In this document: positions 1 to 11,878 of the stretch, one piece after another
Numbering within the stretch: position 1 is the stretch's first letter
Layout: the number at the start of each line of letters is the position of its first letter
NCBI GenBank assembly: GCA_943735955.1
Contig: OX030961.1
Coordinates: forward strand, 8,606,420-8,670,419
Length of the DNA: 64,000 bases
Source: Piscicola geometra
Taxonomy: Eukaryota; Annelida; Clitellata; Hirudinida; Piscicolidae
Direction: 5' to 3'
Made by a program: the position numbers and the translations under genes
The notes under the pieces: model-generated
Databases searched by the model: none
The model's input: only the letters and a program-made list of their open reading frames with translations
Told to the model about the DNA's origin: nothing

Positions 1-433
1 ATTATATTAATATATAAATTAAATAAATAAGTGTAAATCAAATAATCAATCTCATTCACATCACCACCATCATCACAGGGTCACTATCATGACCAGTATA
101 GCATCTTCACCACAGCACCACCTTCCTACCATAGCATTTTAATATTGGACACACTTCATATTTGAATATTTACTGTGGCGCAGGGCGAATAAAGTAAAGC
201 TTATTCGAGTGTTTGTTGATGCAGGAGGGTAGCTCAAACGTGAACAGTGTTTGTGCTGGCGAAGCATGAAAGAACTGCCTGGCATAGAAATAAGCTCATT
301 TTAAAAGTAATCTCTAATAGAAATTCGCTGTGCCAAAAAAGAAAAAGAAGCGATGATGATGATGATTATTATAAATCTAAAACAACAAAAAGACCTACAA
401 TATATAACATATGTATACTATACAACTTCCAAA

Positions 434-562
434 CTATGTCAGTGGTTCTTGACTTCTCTTGAGTTTGATCGCCTGCAGGAGGGTGTCTCTGGAGCTATGG
501 TGCTGAATTCCCAGTTTCCTCAAGTTGCTCTCCGTCAACTCCACAAAGGCCTCCATGTCCAC
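434..562 (-). CDS. Terminal exon of a SAM-domain protein (partial gene)
   Basis: Read on the minus strand, an exon of 43 codons starts right after a CAG acceptor (complement of 563-565) and ends at a TAG at 434-436. It encodes the C-terminal half of a sterile alpha motif domain: the segment MEAFVELTESNLRKLGI matches the helix-turn pattern of SAM domains, where a Leu-Thr-Glu-x-Asp/Asn-Leu turn is followed by Leu-Gly-Ile, and a last basic helix leads to the stop. SAM domains mediate homo- and hetero-oligomerisation. No upstream exon of this gene was found. On this strand it would have to lie at higher coordinates, where an 870-bp-arm inverted repeat starts only about 80 bp away. The parent protein (BicC, ANKS or another SAM protein) cannot be told from this exon, and it may be an orphan exon. 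Confidence 0.55.
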   Translation of the reverse strand: MDMEAFVELTESNLRKLGIQHHSSRDTLLQAIKLKRSQEPLT

Positions 563-640
563 CTGGCGAGGAAGGAAAAAACTATTGGAGAGGATGTCGT
601 CAATGACTCTCGACCCATAGGTAGCAACCGCCACGAAATT

Positions 641-2390
641 TTCAGAATTTATTAATTTAAAAAATAAAATATTTATATGATAGATTTTGAAGTGCAGATT
701 TCAAACCAGTTTACATTTTCCAAATATCTCAAATGGTTCAAAAGTTATTCAATTTTTAAACTTCCGAAAATTGAGCGTTTTGGCGAATTATTTTCAATGC
801 TTAAGCCAAAAAAATACATAAGAGTTTGACGGGTCGCAACGTTATTTCATTAAAACTTTTTTGATGAGTGTCATTTAATGTTGAAACTTGACAAGATCAT
901 GTATTTAAAAAAAAGTAGTATTTAAAAAAAAATTAATTCATAATAAAATAAAAGATTTTAAACCGTTTATTTTCTACCAAAATAAATAAATCTTTAAAAG
1001 CACATAAACTTTATGTTGGAATAGAAAACGAAATTCTACTTATTTAACTATATATAAAAATTGAATTAAAAATAAAAAACGAAAATGAATAATATTAAAA
1101 GAATGATAATTATTTCAATAAAACAACGAAATTTGTATAAACAATAAAAAGTAAGAATGAACAATATTTAACGAATGATAATTATTTAAATAAAACTAAA
1201 ATGTATTAACAATAAAAAGCGAGAGTAAATAATTCTTCCTTTTTGGATTGAACAGTTAATGGTATTGTTTTTGAACAATTTCCAAATAAAAATGTGTTCA
1301 AAGACACTTTTGGCACATTTATTTTTGAAGATGGAGGAAGAAATTCATGAATGATCCTAATTTTCTCTTTTTTGTTAGATTTATTTTCTTTTTAGCAACA
1401 ATACACACTTTTGAGTATAAAACCAGTGGGTTTGTATTAATGAAGTTGTCATTAAGGCATCCCAAAACTCTAGCTAAAGTTTAGGTAGCCTACTGTCTTA
1501 GTTTAGAGTCTAAACTAAGACAGTAGGCTACCTAAACTTTAGCTGAAGTTTTGGGATGCCTTAATGACAACTTCATTAATACAAACCCACTGGTTTTATA
1601 CTCAAAGGTGTGTATTCTTGCTAAAAAAGAGAATAAATCTAACAAAAAAGAGAAAACTAGGATTATTCATGAATTTAGAATTTCTTCCTTAATCTTCAAA
1701 AATAGATGTGCCAAAAGTGTCTTTGAACACATTTTTATTTGGAAATCGTTCAAAAACAGTACCATTAACTGTTCAATCCAAAAATGAAGAATTATTCACT
1801 CTCGCTTTTTATTGTTAATACAATTTAGTTTTGTTTAAATAATAATCATTCATTAAATATTGTTAATTCTCTCTTTTTATTGTTTATACAAATTTCGTTG
1901 TTTTATTGAAATAATTATCATTCTTTTAATATTATTCATTTTCGCTTTTTATTGTTAATACAATTTTTTATATATATTTAAATAAGTAGAATTTCGTTTA
2001 CTATTCCAACATAAAGTTTATGTGCTTTTAAAGATTTATTTATTTTGGTAGAAATTAAACGGTTTAAAATCTTTTATTTTATTATCATTTATTTTTTTAA
2101 ATACAACTTTTTTTAAAATAAATGATCTTGTCAAGTTTCAACATTAAATGACACTCATCAAAAAAGTTATAATGAAATAACGTGGCGACGTCGTCCCGTA
2201 AAACTTTTATGTATTTTTTTGGCTTAAGCATTGAAAATAATTCGCCAAAACGCTCACTTTTCGGGAGTTTAAAAATTGAATAACTTTTGAACCATTTGAG
2301 ATATTTGGAAAATGTAAACTGATTTGAAATCTGCACTTCAAAATCTATCATAGGAATATTTTATTTTTTAAATTAATGAATGTTGAAAAT
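641..2390. repeat. Giant inverted repeat (foldback), arms about 870 bp
   Basis: The left arm (about 641-1507) is the reverse complement of the right arm (1509 to about 2390), with the axis at base 1508 and a spacer of only one base. The centre GTTTAGA-G-TCTAAAC extends outward without a break through 1441-1575. The outer ends also match: AATTTAAAAAATAAAAT at about 651-670 is mirrored at about 2361-2380. The arms differ by scattered substitutions and small indels, for example near 830 against 2190. They are AT-rich and hold no convincing gene. This may be a foldback transposable element or an inverted duplication. No clear target-site duplication was seen. Confidence 0.9.
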
Positions 2391-2554
2391 TTCTACATTT
2401 TAGATTTAAATACTCATTAGCATAAAGCCACTGAATGGAGTCTCGGCCTAGTTTAAAATTACTTTTTTTAAACATTTTGATACTTTGAACGAATAGAAAA
2501 GTTCAAGGAAATGGAAACTTGAGCAATTATATTTCAGAAAAGAACAGACACATT

Positions 2555-2560
2555 TTTATT
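2555..2560 (-). terminator. AATAAA polyadenylation signal of the 2608-3108 gene
   Basis: TTTATT on the plus strand reads AATAAA on the minus strand, about 50 bp downstream of the stop codon at 2608-2610. Spacing and strand fit the small basic protein gene. Confidence 0.5.
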
Positions 2561-2607
2561 AAAACTTGAAACGAATAAAAGACATTGATACTGTTATAAA
2601 TTATAAC

Positions 2608-3108
2608 TTATAATGTCTCTGTATATTCAGGACGCTTGGAAAGGTACTGAACACGCTTATCAGGAAGAAGCCTCACACCGACCACCACGCCACTTCCAAA
2701 CATCGTCGCCATGCAAGCCTCTAACTCGTTGAAACCAACTTCCTTTTTGGCAAACGTTTCCACAAATTTCGAGTCGAAGACATTTTTTGGATGAACAATT
2801 CTTGACATTAAGCCCTCACTGTAAATTCTTTGCTGACTTGCATTTGGTGATAACTCTTTCCTTTTCTTCATTATTTTTTTGAAACCTCTGTGGGGTTTAA
2901 CTTTGGCCATTATAAATTGGTGTCTCGATACACTAGGCACATGGTAGTTTGGAGCACTGAGGGTTGTTTTCCGAAGAGATTTTTTTCTGATATTATTTTC
3001 AAATTTTCTTTTTTTCTTTAATACTTCATGGTCTTTGTTTTTCTCTACAATGCTTTCTTGAGACACAAAAACGTCGATTTCAGAAACTTTATGCTTTGAA
3101 GGTGCCAT
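2608..3108 (-). CDS. Small lysine-rich protein, family not recognised (166 aa)
   Basis: An intronless open frame of 166 codons. The first ATG is the complement of 3106-3108; the frame is open a little further upstream but has no earlier ATG. The N-terminal two thirds is strongly basic, with clusters KKKRKF, RKKSLRK and KKIMKKRKEL, which look like nuclear or nucleolar localisation signals. The C-terminal 50 residues are more hydrophobic and ordered, with an aromatic-glycine-valine stretch (MFGSGVVVGVRLLP) and a basic tail. I see no enzymatic motif, signal peptide or membrane segment. A nucleolar or ribosome-biogenesis factor would suit the composition, but that is inference. An AATAAA lies 50 bp past the stop, so this looks like a complete gene rather than a shadow frame. 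Confidence 0.6.
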   Translation of the reverse strand: MAPSKHKVSEIDVFVSQESIVEKNKDHEVLKKKRKFENNIRKKSLRKTTLSAPNYHVPSVSRHQFIMAKVKPHRGFKKIMKKRKELSPNASQQRIYSEGLMSRIVHPKNVFDSKFVETFAKKEVGFNELEACMATMFGSGVVVGVRLLPDKRVQYLSKRPEYTETL

Positions 3109-3647
3109 TAAAATATTTTGCAAAATATGAATAATTTTAATTTTAACAAACTTGAATACTTAACTAAGCAATTGGATGTTTTCATCATTAATAAAGTCTT
3201 TATACTTGAAACACACTCTTTAAAAAGAAACTTAAGTTTAAAAACCCATTATAAAAACTTTCACTTTTATATTTCCGAAATTGAATAAGACAAAAGAAAA
3301 TATTTCTATAAAAATATTCTTAATGTCATTCATATTGCTACTTTTTTATAATTCTGAACATATTTATATAATATCTATAATTTAAATCTTATTATTCAGC
3401 TATAACTGTTATACATTGTTATACTGTTATAGTATATAACAGTTATACATTCAACATACAAACACAACGAAAGCATTAAAAAACGATTCTAAGCCTTAGA
3501 ATATTCTGCCACGTTATCCTCGCAGACTCTCATGCAGAGCTATTTTTAATTGCGTGAAACACTGCACACAGATTAAATATTTATAAAACATCTTATTAAT
3601 TAATTATTATATTTTGAAGTTATTTACACATCTCAAAAAAAATTCAA

Positions 3648-6600
3648 ATGTTATCATCTTGTCTTCTCATATTTTTTTTTGCCTTTTGTGCCGGCCAGCT
3701 TACTGAAAATGAAATCATTCTGGAACTGACACAATCAAATTTCGAATTGGCTAAAAACCAGTTTACAAATCTCTTAGTTGAATTCTGTTAGTCTTTCCCA
3801 CATTTATATGCACTGAAAAATATATTAACTGATTTTTAAATTGAACTTTATAATTTTCCAATTGGATAATTATTTTCTGGAAAATGTATCTTCAATGATG
3901 TTGCTTTTTTCAGATGTGCCCTGGTGTGGTCACTGCAGGTCAATAGCTCCAGAGTATGAGAATGCTGCCAAGATGATGAATGACGAAGGATTCCCAGTTA
4001 AATTTGCCAGGGTAGTCTTCACTTAATAGTTTCTACATTAAAATAGCTTAAAAATTCTAAAAGCGCAATTGTTTGTATCAATACACACAAACGCAAACCA
4101 TACAGGTGAACGGTGATGATCAGAACGAGCTGAGGGATGCATACAATATCACAGGCTACCCATCCTTCAAGTTCTTCCTTGCCTCCAGGGACCGCGTTCT
4201 CGACTACACGGCCGGGCGACATGCAGGAGACTTTGTGAATTACATCAGGAAGAAGGTGGCCTCTCCTGTGCATGCAGTCAACAATGTAGAAGATGCCCTC
4301 AGCATCTTCACTCACAACAAACTCATCTTCTTCGGGTTTTTTCCAGTAAGTTTTTATTCAATATAAATTAAAAAAAGTATAGTTATTTTTGCTCAAGCAA
4401 AGTTATTGATTTTCTATCGACTCCACCACTCTCTTAACCACAAAAACACTTCTCCTCCACCTACCACTACCGCTACAGAATCCAGATTCCGAGGCTGCAA
4501 AAACGTTCCGAGACTTCGCCTTCGACCACGACAAGTACCTCTTCGTCGCCACTCAAGAAGCCGACGTCCTCAGCCATTTCCAAGTGCAAGCAGACGCCAT
4601 AGTGGCTTTCAAACAGGCTGGTGCTGATGATGATGATGATGTAAAATTATAACTTAGATAATTATATTATCTTCTATTTATTATTCACATAATTTATTTA
4701 ATTAATTATTTACATTTCATTTTGTAATAATTATTTTTGAGCCTTTCATTCCACCAGTTTGATGAAGGCAAAGCTGTCTTAGAAGGCCCTGTTACCTACG
4801 ACAGCATCAAGTTAGCTGCTACTGCCAGTACAATTAAATTATAATATATTTAAATATTATTTGATTGACTATTATATAAAAGTGAATAAGTTTTTAATTC
4901 ACAAAATTAATGTATTATTCCTTTATTATTAATTTATATTAAGGAATTAAATATCGAATATCTTTTCCCAGAAAGTTCTGCACAACTCAAAAACTGCCTC
5001 TGGTCAGTGAATTCAACGAGGAGAACGCGGAGGAGATCTTCACGACTGACGTCAAAGTATTGCATTTGTGTGCACTTTTAGTTGGCCCTCGTTTCCATGC
5101 CTGCTTGTATCATTATCAAGTCATCACTAAAAATTGGTATATAGGTATAATTTAGTTATATTATCATTATAATGACGAAGCAACAGCACCAACACAACCA
5201 TCCACCAACATCCAACCAACCATCCACCAACATCACAGAAGTACTTGGCACTCTTTGCACACAGACAGAGTGAGAGCTTTCCGCACATCTACGACAACTT
5301 CCTTCAGACCGCCAAGGACTTTTATGGCAAGGTGAGTGACGGGACATGATGGTGATGATGATGATGATGCCGTGTGTGATGGGGTGTGATCTAACATGGC
5401 ATATCTGTCGTATGGTTTATTGGGAGGTGTCTATTGAGGACTATTGAACAACTACCAATGGTGACAATACTGTCAAGAATTCAATCATCATTATCATCTT
5501 CTTCATCATCATCATCATCGCCATCATCATCTATACCACCATATCAACATCACCACCATTGATAACATCATCATCAACACCACCACCATAATCAGGTCGT
5601 CTTCATGTACATTGACATAGATGAGGAGGAGAACGAAAAGGTCTTGGAGTTCTTTGGTCTGCCTGCTGCTAAGTGTCCTGCTCTAAGGTAGCCTCTGTGT
5701 GTGTGTGTGTGTGTCTGTATGTGTGTGTGTGACGATTTTTTTTCCAAACCAAACATCATCATCATCATGACCACCAGGATGATAGACATGACGTCGGATG
5801 ACCCACTCAAGTATAACCCCTCTTCGCCTGACCTAGATGTTGCCACCATGCAAGCCTTCGTCTCGAGTGTCCTGCAGGGAGAAGTGAAGGTGGGTGGGTG
5901 AGTGAGTGGGTAGGTGAGTGGGTGGGTAGATGGATGAGTGGGTGAGTGAGTGGGTGAGTGAATGGGTGAGTAGGTGGGTAGATGGATGGGTAGGTGAGTG
6001 GGTGGGTAGATGGATGGGTAGGTGAGTGGGTGGGTAAATAAGACTGTTCATTAGAACCCCCTTTATCTTCTCCACCACAACCACCACCTTTCATCCTTCA
6101 CCACCCCCACACAGCCCTTCTACAAGAGCGAAGAGGTTCCATCGAACTGGGACCAGACAGTCAAGGTGCTGGTTGGCTCCACCTTCGACTCCTTCATCAA
6201 GAGCGCCCAAACCAACGTCCTCGTCAACTTCTGTGCGTCTTTTTGAATTTTTTTCGCGCCATTTTAAATTCATTCACAACCTTTCAGAACTATCCTGTAA
6301 GATACAATGTATGAAACGTGCTTTTTGTCTTCTATATTAACCCTCAAAGGCTTTGCAATGACGCAAAATTTAGATTTTTCATCGTACCCTCGCACCACAC
6401 CAAACACTCTCACCCCCCTCTCACACCCTCTCACTTCCCTCCCACACTAACCCTTTCACCCCCTCCCACACCAAACCTTTTCACCCTCCTCCCACACCAC
6501 ACAAACCCCACAGACGTTCCTTGGTGTGGTCATTGCAAGAAGATCGCCCCCATCTGGCAAGAACTTGGTGACAAGTACAAGGGCTCAAAGAAGGTGGTGA

Positions 6601-6773
6601 TGATGATGATGAGATGAGAATGATAATGATTAGAAGTCTTGATAGTAGTTTAGCCTTTCCTCATGTTATAAATGACATTTGACAACCAAAAACCCTCTAT
6701 ATTTCCAAAACTTCCCAAACTTCTGAAAACTAACACACACACAAACACACATAAACACACACACACACATACA

Positions 6774-6812
<39 letters not shown>

Positions 6813-7509
6813 GTTGTGGTTGCGAAGATCGACGCCTCACTGAACGAAGTGTCGAGTCTCAAGGTGGAACAGTTTCCCGCCATCAAGTTGTTCCTGAAGG
6901 AGAGCAAGCAGGTGGTGTGCTTGAGGAGGAGGAGGAGGAGGAGGAGGGGTGGTATTGTGGGGTTGTGAAGTGATGGCGATGATGGGGAAGTTATGGTGAT
7001 GGTGAAGTGATGATGATGATGATGGTGAAGTGGTGATGGTGATGATGATGGTGAAGTGATGGTGATGATGGTGAAGGTGATGATGATGATGGTGATGATG
7101 ATGGTGAAGTGATGATGGTGATGATGATGGTGATGATGATGATGCTCCACAGGTGGTCGACTTCACTGGCCTGAGGACCCTGGAAGCCCTGCTCGAGTTT
7201 GTCGAGTCGGATGGAAAGGTTGGGGTTTTTTATTTAAAATGTTTGTTTGTGTCTTTTAAATGGACATGAAAGCAATGAGAATTGCCTTGAAGCTCTTACG
7301 GGTGCTATAATTATAATGCCCGTAATTTATTTTGTTTGGGTCATTATTACCATTTTTATTATTCTTATTGTTATTATTTAACTAATAATATAATAATAAT
7401 AGTAAAAATAATAATGATAGTATAATAATAATGGAAGCATCATGCATGCCAGGTGATCAGAGTGCCTGAAGAGGTCACTCCGACTGTGGCGCCCAAGGAC
7501 GAGTTGTGA
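3648..7509 (+). CDS. P4HB: Protein disulfide isomerase (PDIA1/P4HB-like), 14 exons, 497 aa
   Basis: Coding exons: 3648-3786, 3914-4011, 4106-4345, 4479-4640, 4758-4810, 4972-5056, 5239-5331, 5596-5687, 5778-5889, 6115-6232, 6514-6593, 6813-6911, 7153-7218, 7453-7509; total 1,494 nt. The protein forms, breaks and rearranges disulfides in the ER lumen. Residues 1-17 are a signal peptide. The a domain carries WCGHC (Cys51, Cys54), then b and b' domains (segment LPLVSEF begins b'), and an a' domain with a second WCGHC (Cys402, Cys405). The last four residues are KDEL, the ER retrieval signal. Length and a-b-b'-a' order match PDIA1 (about 508 aa in human). In both active-site motifs the preceding Tyr codon is split by an intron at the same phase, as expected for internally duplicated thioredoxin domains. 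Exon 5 must end at 4810, because the later GT leaves the wrong phase. Confidence 0.95.
5890..6040 (+). repeat. GGGTGAGTGA-type minisatellite in PDI intron 9
   Basis: About 150 bp of degenerate GGTGAGTGGGTGGGTAGATGGAT units directly follow the donor site of PDI exon 9. The repeat begins inside the splice donor itself (GTGGGTGGGTGAGTGAG), giving many cryptic GTGAGT donors. It has no coding value. Confidence 0.8.
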
Positions 7510-7821
7510 GCAGACGAAAATCAATTAATTAATTGGTGGTTTAATTTCTACAATATTTGGTTAATTGATCACGTAATGGTTTAATTGCCAAACTAATTGG
7601 TTAAATAATCACGCAGTAGTTTAATTGCTAAACTAATTGGTTAATTCATATATTTTTGCGATGAATTAAATCGAAAATATTTCTACAAATCTTCGTAAGC
7701 ATTGCTTATGACTGTGTGCTTCACTCCCATGGCTGTATAACCGTTTCAGATTATTTCTTATGCAAAATATCAGTGATATTATACTTCTACAGTGTCTCTT
7801 AATGCATTTATGCATGTTCAT

Positions 7822-7827
7822 AATAAA
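7822..7827 (+). terminator. AATAAA polyadenylation signal of the PDI gene
   Basis: AATAAA lies 313 bp downstream of the PDI stop codon, on the same strand, before a tandem repeat starts. It is the first canonical signal seen after the stop. Confidence 0.55.
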
Positions 7828-7844
7828 ATTCTCTTATAGTATAG

Positions 7845-8095
7845 TATTTTATATCATATAAAGTTATTTTATATCATATAAAGTTATTTTATATCATATA
7901 AAGTTATTTTATATTATATAAAGTTATTTTATATCATATAAAGTTATTCTATATTATATAAAGTTATTTTATATTATATAAAGTTATTTTACATTATATC
8001 ATGTTATTTTACATTATATCATGTTATTTTACATTATATCATGTTATTTTATATTATATCATGTTATTTTACATTATATCATGTTATTTATATTA
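7845..8095. repeat. 20-bp AT-rich tandem repeat
   Basis: About 12 copies of a 20-bp unit (CATATAAAGTTATTTTATAT), the later copies drifting to CATGTTATTTTACATTATAT. It lies directly downstream of the PDI 3' end. The open frame across it is an artefact. Confidence 0.85.
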
Positions 8096-8099
8096 TATT

Positions 8100-8640
8100 A
8101 TATTACCTACACTATTTAAATCTTTCGCATATCACCTGGCACCCACTGAACAAGAGCATCCTGCTAGGACTAAAGGCTTGATTCCAAAGGCTTCATCACT
8201 CACTTCTGCCTTAGCGCCCCATCATGCTAGGCAGCGAGTGGCCTTTCAGCGTGTTAGGATCATGAAGGTCATTGTACAAAGCACCTTGCTTGACCTTGCT
8301 GTTTATCACCGATTGTTTCTAGGCCGTTTCGTTGTTTGCTTCCTCGTTGTTTCTACTCATTTCAAACTTCGACGTTTTATTCAGAGACTTGAACGATATT
8401 ATTGAATAAACCTTCTGAAGCTCACTCTCCATAGTAGTTCTACATCATCAGGTCTAGGCCGTCGACTTGTTTGGCCGCCTAGAAGTGCCCATACAAAAGG
8501 AAATAAGTTCTGAATGGTCAAGATAGGTGCAGCTAAGCCGCGTCTTCTGTGGCCCAATAGAAAAAAGGACAAACTGAGTTTCTCATTATCCAACCAGCTG
8601 CTCGAGATCCATTAGAACTCCCTCCCATGGGTTGACCACC
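8100..8640. other. Unassigned non-repeat stretch, possible retroelement remnant
   Basis: This block has a higher GC content and more even composition than its AT-rich flanks and lies between two tandem arrays. It contains a TTATTCAGAGACTTGAA...AATAAACC segment near 8376-8410 that resembles the polyadenylation end of an LTR, and CATCAGGTCTAGGCCGTCGAC near 8450. I see no conserved protein on either strand. A solo LTR is a guess. Confidence 0.2.
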
Positions 8641-8689
8641 AACAGGTGAGAAGAAATGCCTCCAAGTATTAGGAGTACGTCACTGGCGA

Positions 8690-9022
8690 CAACCACCAGT
8701 CATCAACACTACATCGCCCTGGCAACCACCAGTCACCACCACTACATCGCCCTGGCAACCACCAGTCACCACCACTACATCGCCCTGGCAACCACCAGTC
8801 ACCAGCACTACATCGCCCTGGCAACCACCAGTCACCAGCACTACATCGCCCTGGCAACCACCAGTCACCACCACTACATCGCCCTGGCAACCACCAGTCA
8901 CCACCACTACATCGCCCTGGCAACCACCAGTCACCAGCACTACATCGCCCTGGCAACCACCAGTCACCAGCACTACATCGCCCTGGCAACCACCAGTCAC
9001 CAGCACTACATCGCCCTGACAA
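8690..9022. repeat. 33-bp minisatellite, about 10 copies
   Basis: The unit contains CACTACATCGCCCTGGCAAC, alternating CACCACC and CACCAGC variants at one position. Because 33 is a multiple of three, long open frames arise on both strands (11-residue repeats). None has the look of a gene: no flanking splice sites, no start context. Confidence 0.9.
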
Positions 9023-11550
9023 CCACCCTATGTCAACTAGAATAACGTATTAACATTTAACAAATTCCTATTAAAATATACTTTTTTTTATTCATAAGTG
9101 CGTAATTAAGTTGAAGACACAACTAATAATAATTACTAGCATTTTTATACATTTTGCGTACAAGTAACAGTGATTCGGATGAATATATAATCATATTGTG
9201 AGTTTACATGAAAATAACTTCGTATGCCAGTGTATGTACAAGGGTGTGGTTGTGGTGACAAGGAAAGTGAAGCGGTGGTGATGATGATTGTGATGGAGAC
9301 GATGGTAGTAATGATTGTGGTAGAGGTGGTGGTAATGGTGGGTAGAATTTCATTTTAAATTGGATTGCATCGTTAATTTAATGATTAATTAAACTAATTA
9401 ACTGATTATTATATTAAGTTTATATGCACCTAATGAGGAATAATATAGCATTATATATAAGCACTAAGGAACCCATCACTTCACATGATAAGTGCTTCGA
9501 GAGACATCTAAATGACAAACACTTAAAGTGGTTCCACAGAGGCTGGCACTATGCGCACATGGAAAAGCACACTAACGCACACACAAACACCTGAGCACAC
9601 GTAAGCGAACAGGCAGAAACAGGTAGAGCCATGGAGACATATACACGCATACATATGCAAACATAGAATAACAAATATGTACAAGAATACAAGCAGACAC
9701 ACAGAAAAGCACACATACCGACAAAAGACGCTAGTGTGGTGGTAGTGAGACAAGGCGCAATGATGCCTTGGATTGCACAAACAGGAAGAATTTATTTCAA
9801 ATCGCAATTAGTTTATATAGCGCAAAACCCAGATAATAAATAAATATATAACCTAGAAAACTCTCTCACGCAGGGAAAAATGGGGCCAGCGAAGTCTCTC
9901 TACAGACGAAAACATGAGTAAAAAAAATGTAAATGCAAAAATATGTATCCCGAAAAAGGTCACAAAGGTCTTAATGAATTATCGAAAAATTCACATTTAT
10001 ATTTAGTGTTGGATTTTTTAAAGGGTGGCATTATAAATTAGTTTAAATATAATTAATTACTGTCACCCTTAATATAATTAATGCGAAAATTAAAGAATAT
10101 AACAGGACTTTATTTAGTGTTATTTAAATGAAAAGATGACCTAAATATTAGAAAATTGAAGATATAAATCTATATTACTGGAAAATAACGCATATATCGA
10201 ATCCGAATCGAATAAATTTGTATTATTCGCTACCGAATTCTCGCCACCGATCTGCAATGAGGGTTTAGCATGCTCTCGAGAGGTTTCATTTCTTCATGAA
10301 GCTCAGATCTCAATGAGTTATCAAAGCCCTATTTGAGTGGCAGACTGCGGAAATAGGCGTGGAAGTTTATTTCCAAACCAGCAATAGTGTTGTAAACTAT
10401 GTGCAAAAACAACTTGATTTTTTTGGAAGAATTTGTCTTATGAATATGATAAACGGTGTTGTGAATTAAATAAAAAGAAAATTTAACTTGGGAAAATTAA
10501 AAGTTAACCAAATAACTTACAAGATGCCACCGAAGCCCTTGAATTTGTGAGGAGAGCATATTTGATGACATTAGTCACTACATGTTGCACTATAAATTAC
10601 AAATGGCGTATCTACATTTTGATCATAGCTGTAAAAGATGATTAAAAAGAGCACACAGACACATATGTACAAAGAGCATCACGCACGCGTGGTGTGTGTT
10701 TGTGTGTGTGGTTGCTTTATTTGATGATTATAATGATTATCATAATCATCATCATCATCTTCATGAAGGTTTAAGGCACGTCAAAAACGCTCTATGACAT
10801 ATTTATGAAAATATCAATTTAAAGAATCAATCAGAAAATCATAAAATAGAGTTTCTAAAATTTGAATGATTGCTATGATGAACCATCATCATTATCATCA
10901 CCACCACCACTACCATCATTATCATTATCATCATCACCCTAATCATCAGATTAAATCCCAAAAGGCTTGGCTCTGCATGAACAAAACAGACAGGCGCTGA
11001 TGATGATGATGGTCATGATGATGATCCTAAAACACCCAAGCATTTTGTGGATTTCCAACTGCACCTCACCTCAAACTGACATCACGTATTTATCCAAATA
11101 CTTGTAATTATTGTAATATTTTAGAGTAAATATATTTAATTCCTTTAATTTTTAAAGTTGATCATATTCACATAATTAATTATATTATTATTTAAGTTTG
11201 TTGGTGATAATGATTGCAAAATCAGAAGATTTGTATAATTAAGAACCAAAATAATAAGACAAAAATAATACCAATAATAATAAAAACAGTTGCTATGTAA
11301 TGTAGTGGAATTGATTGGGTAGGTATTGGAAAATAGGAAAACACTCAGTGAAAACAAACTATCCATAATAAATAGAATTGCGATTATCAAAATAATAACA
11401 GCAACAATAACCATAATAATAAAGATAAGCATGATAGTAGTGTCAGACATATAGAAGACATCCACAAAAACATTGAATATGCTATTCTAATAAATACCAA
11501 TAATAAAAATGGTGATATAAAAAATATATATATAAGGGATGAAGCAATAG
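9023..11550. other. Intergenic region without recognised gene
   Basis: AT-rich DNA with scattered microsatellites: GT/GGT-rich at 9240-9345, CA-rich at 9545-9720, (CAT)n and (GAT)n tracts at 10735-11025. I examined both strands and found no frame with domain content. The intron-less frames here are short and of low complexity. Confidence 0.6.
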
Positions 11551-11554
11551 TGAT

Positions 11555-11870
11555 GATAATGATGGAGACAATGCTGATGATGATGGAGACGATGCTGATG
11601 ATGATGGAGACGGTGCTGATGATGATGGAGACGATGCTGATGATGATGGAGACAATGCTGATGATGATGGAGACGATGCTGATGACGATGGAGACGATGC
11701 TGATGATGATGGAGACGATGCTGATGATGATGGAGACGATGCTGATGATGATGGAGACGATGCTGATGATGATGGAGACGATGCTGATGATGATGGAGAC
11801 GATGCTGATGATGATGGAGACGATGCTGATGATGATGGAGACGATGCTGATGATGGTGGAGACAGACATG
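11555..11870. repeat. 21-bp minisatellite (GATGATGATGGAGACGATGCT)n
   Basis: About 15 near-identical copies of a 21-bp unit, one with CGATGG in place of TGATGG. The array ends about 10 bp from the CK1 stop codon, so it lies in the 3' UTR of the casein kinase gene (transcribed leftwards) or directly beyond it. All long frames across it are artefacts of the 3n unit length. Confidence 0.9.
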
Positions 11871-11878
11871 ACACGCAG

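Noticed and set aside
2097..2351. 84-codon frame on the minus strand
   Set aside because: Lies in the right arm of the giant inverted repeat. The left arm copy carries frame-breaking differences, so no coding constraint is seen.
8656..9045. Regular 33-bp repeats considered as a CRISPR array
   Set aside because: Units are contiguous with no variable spacers, and the genome is eukaryotic; it is a minisatellite.
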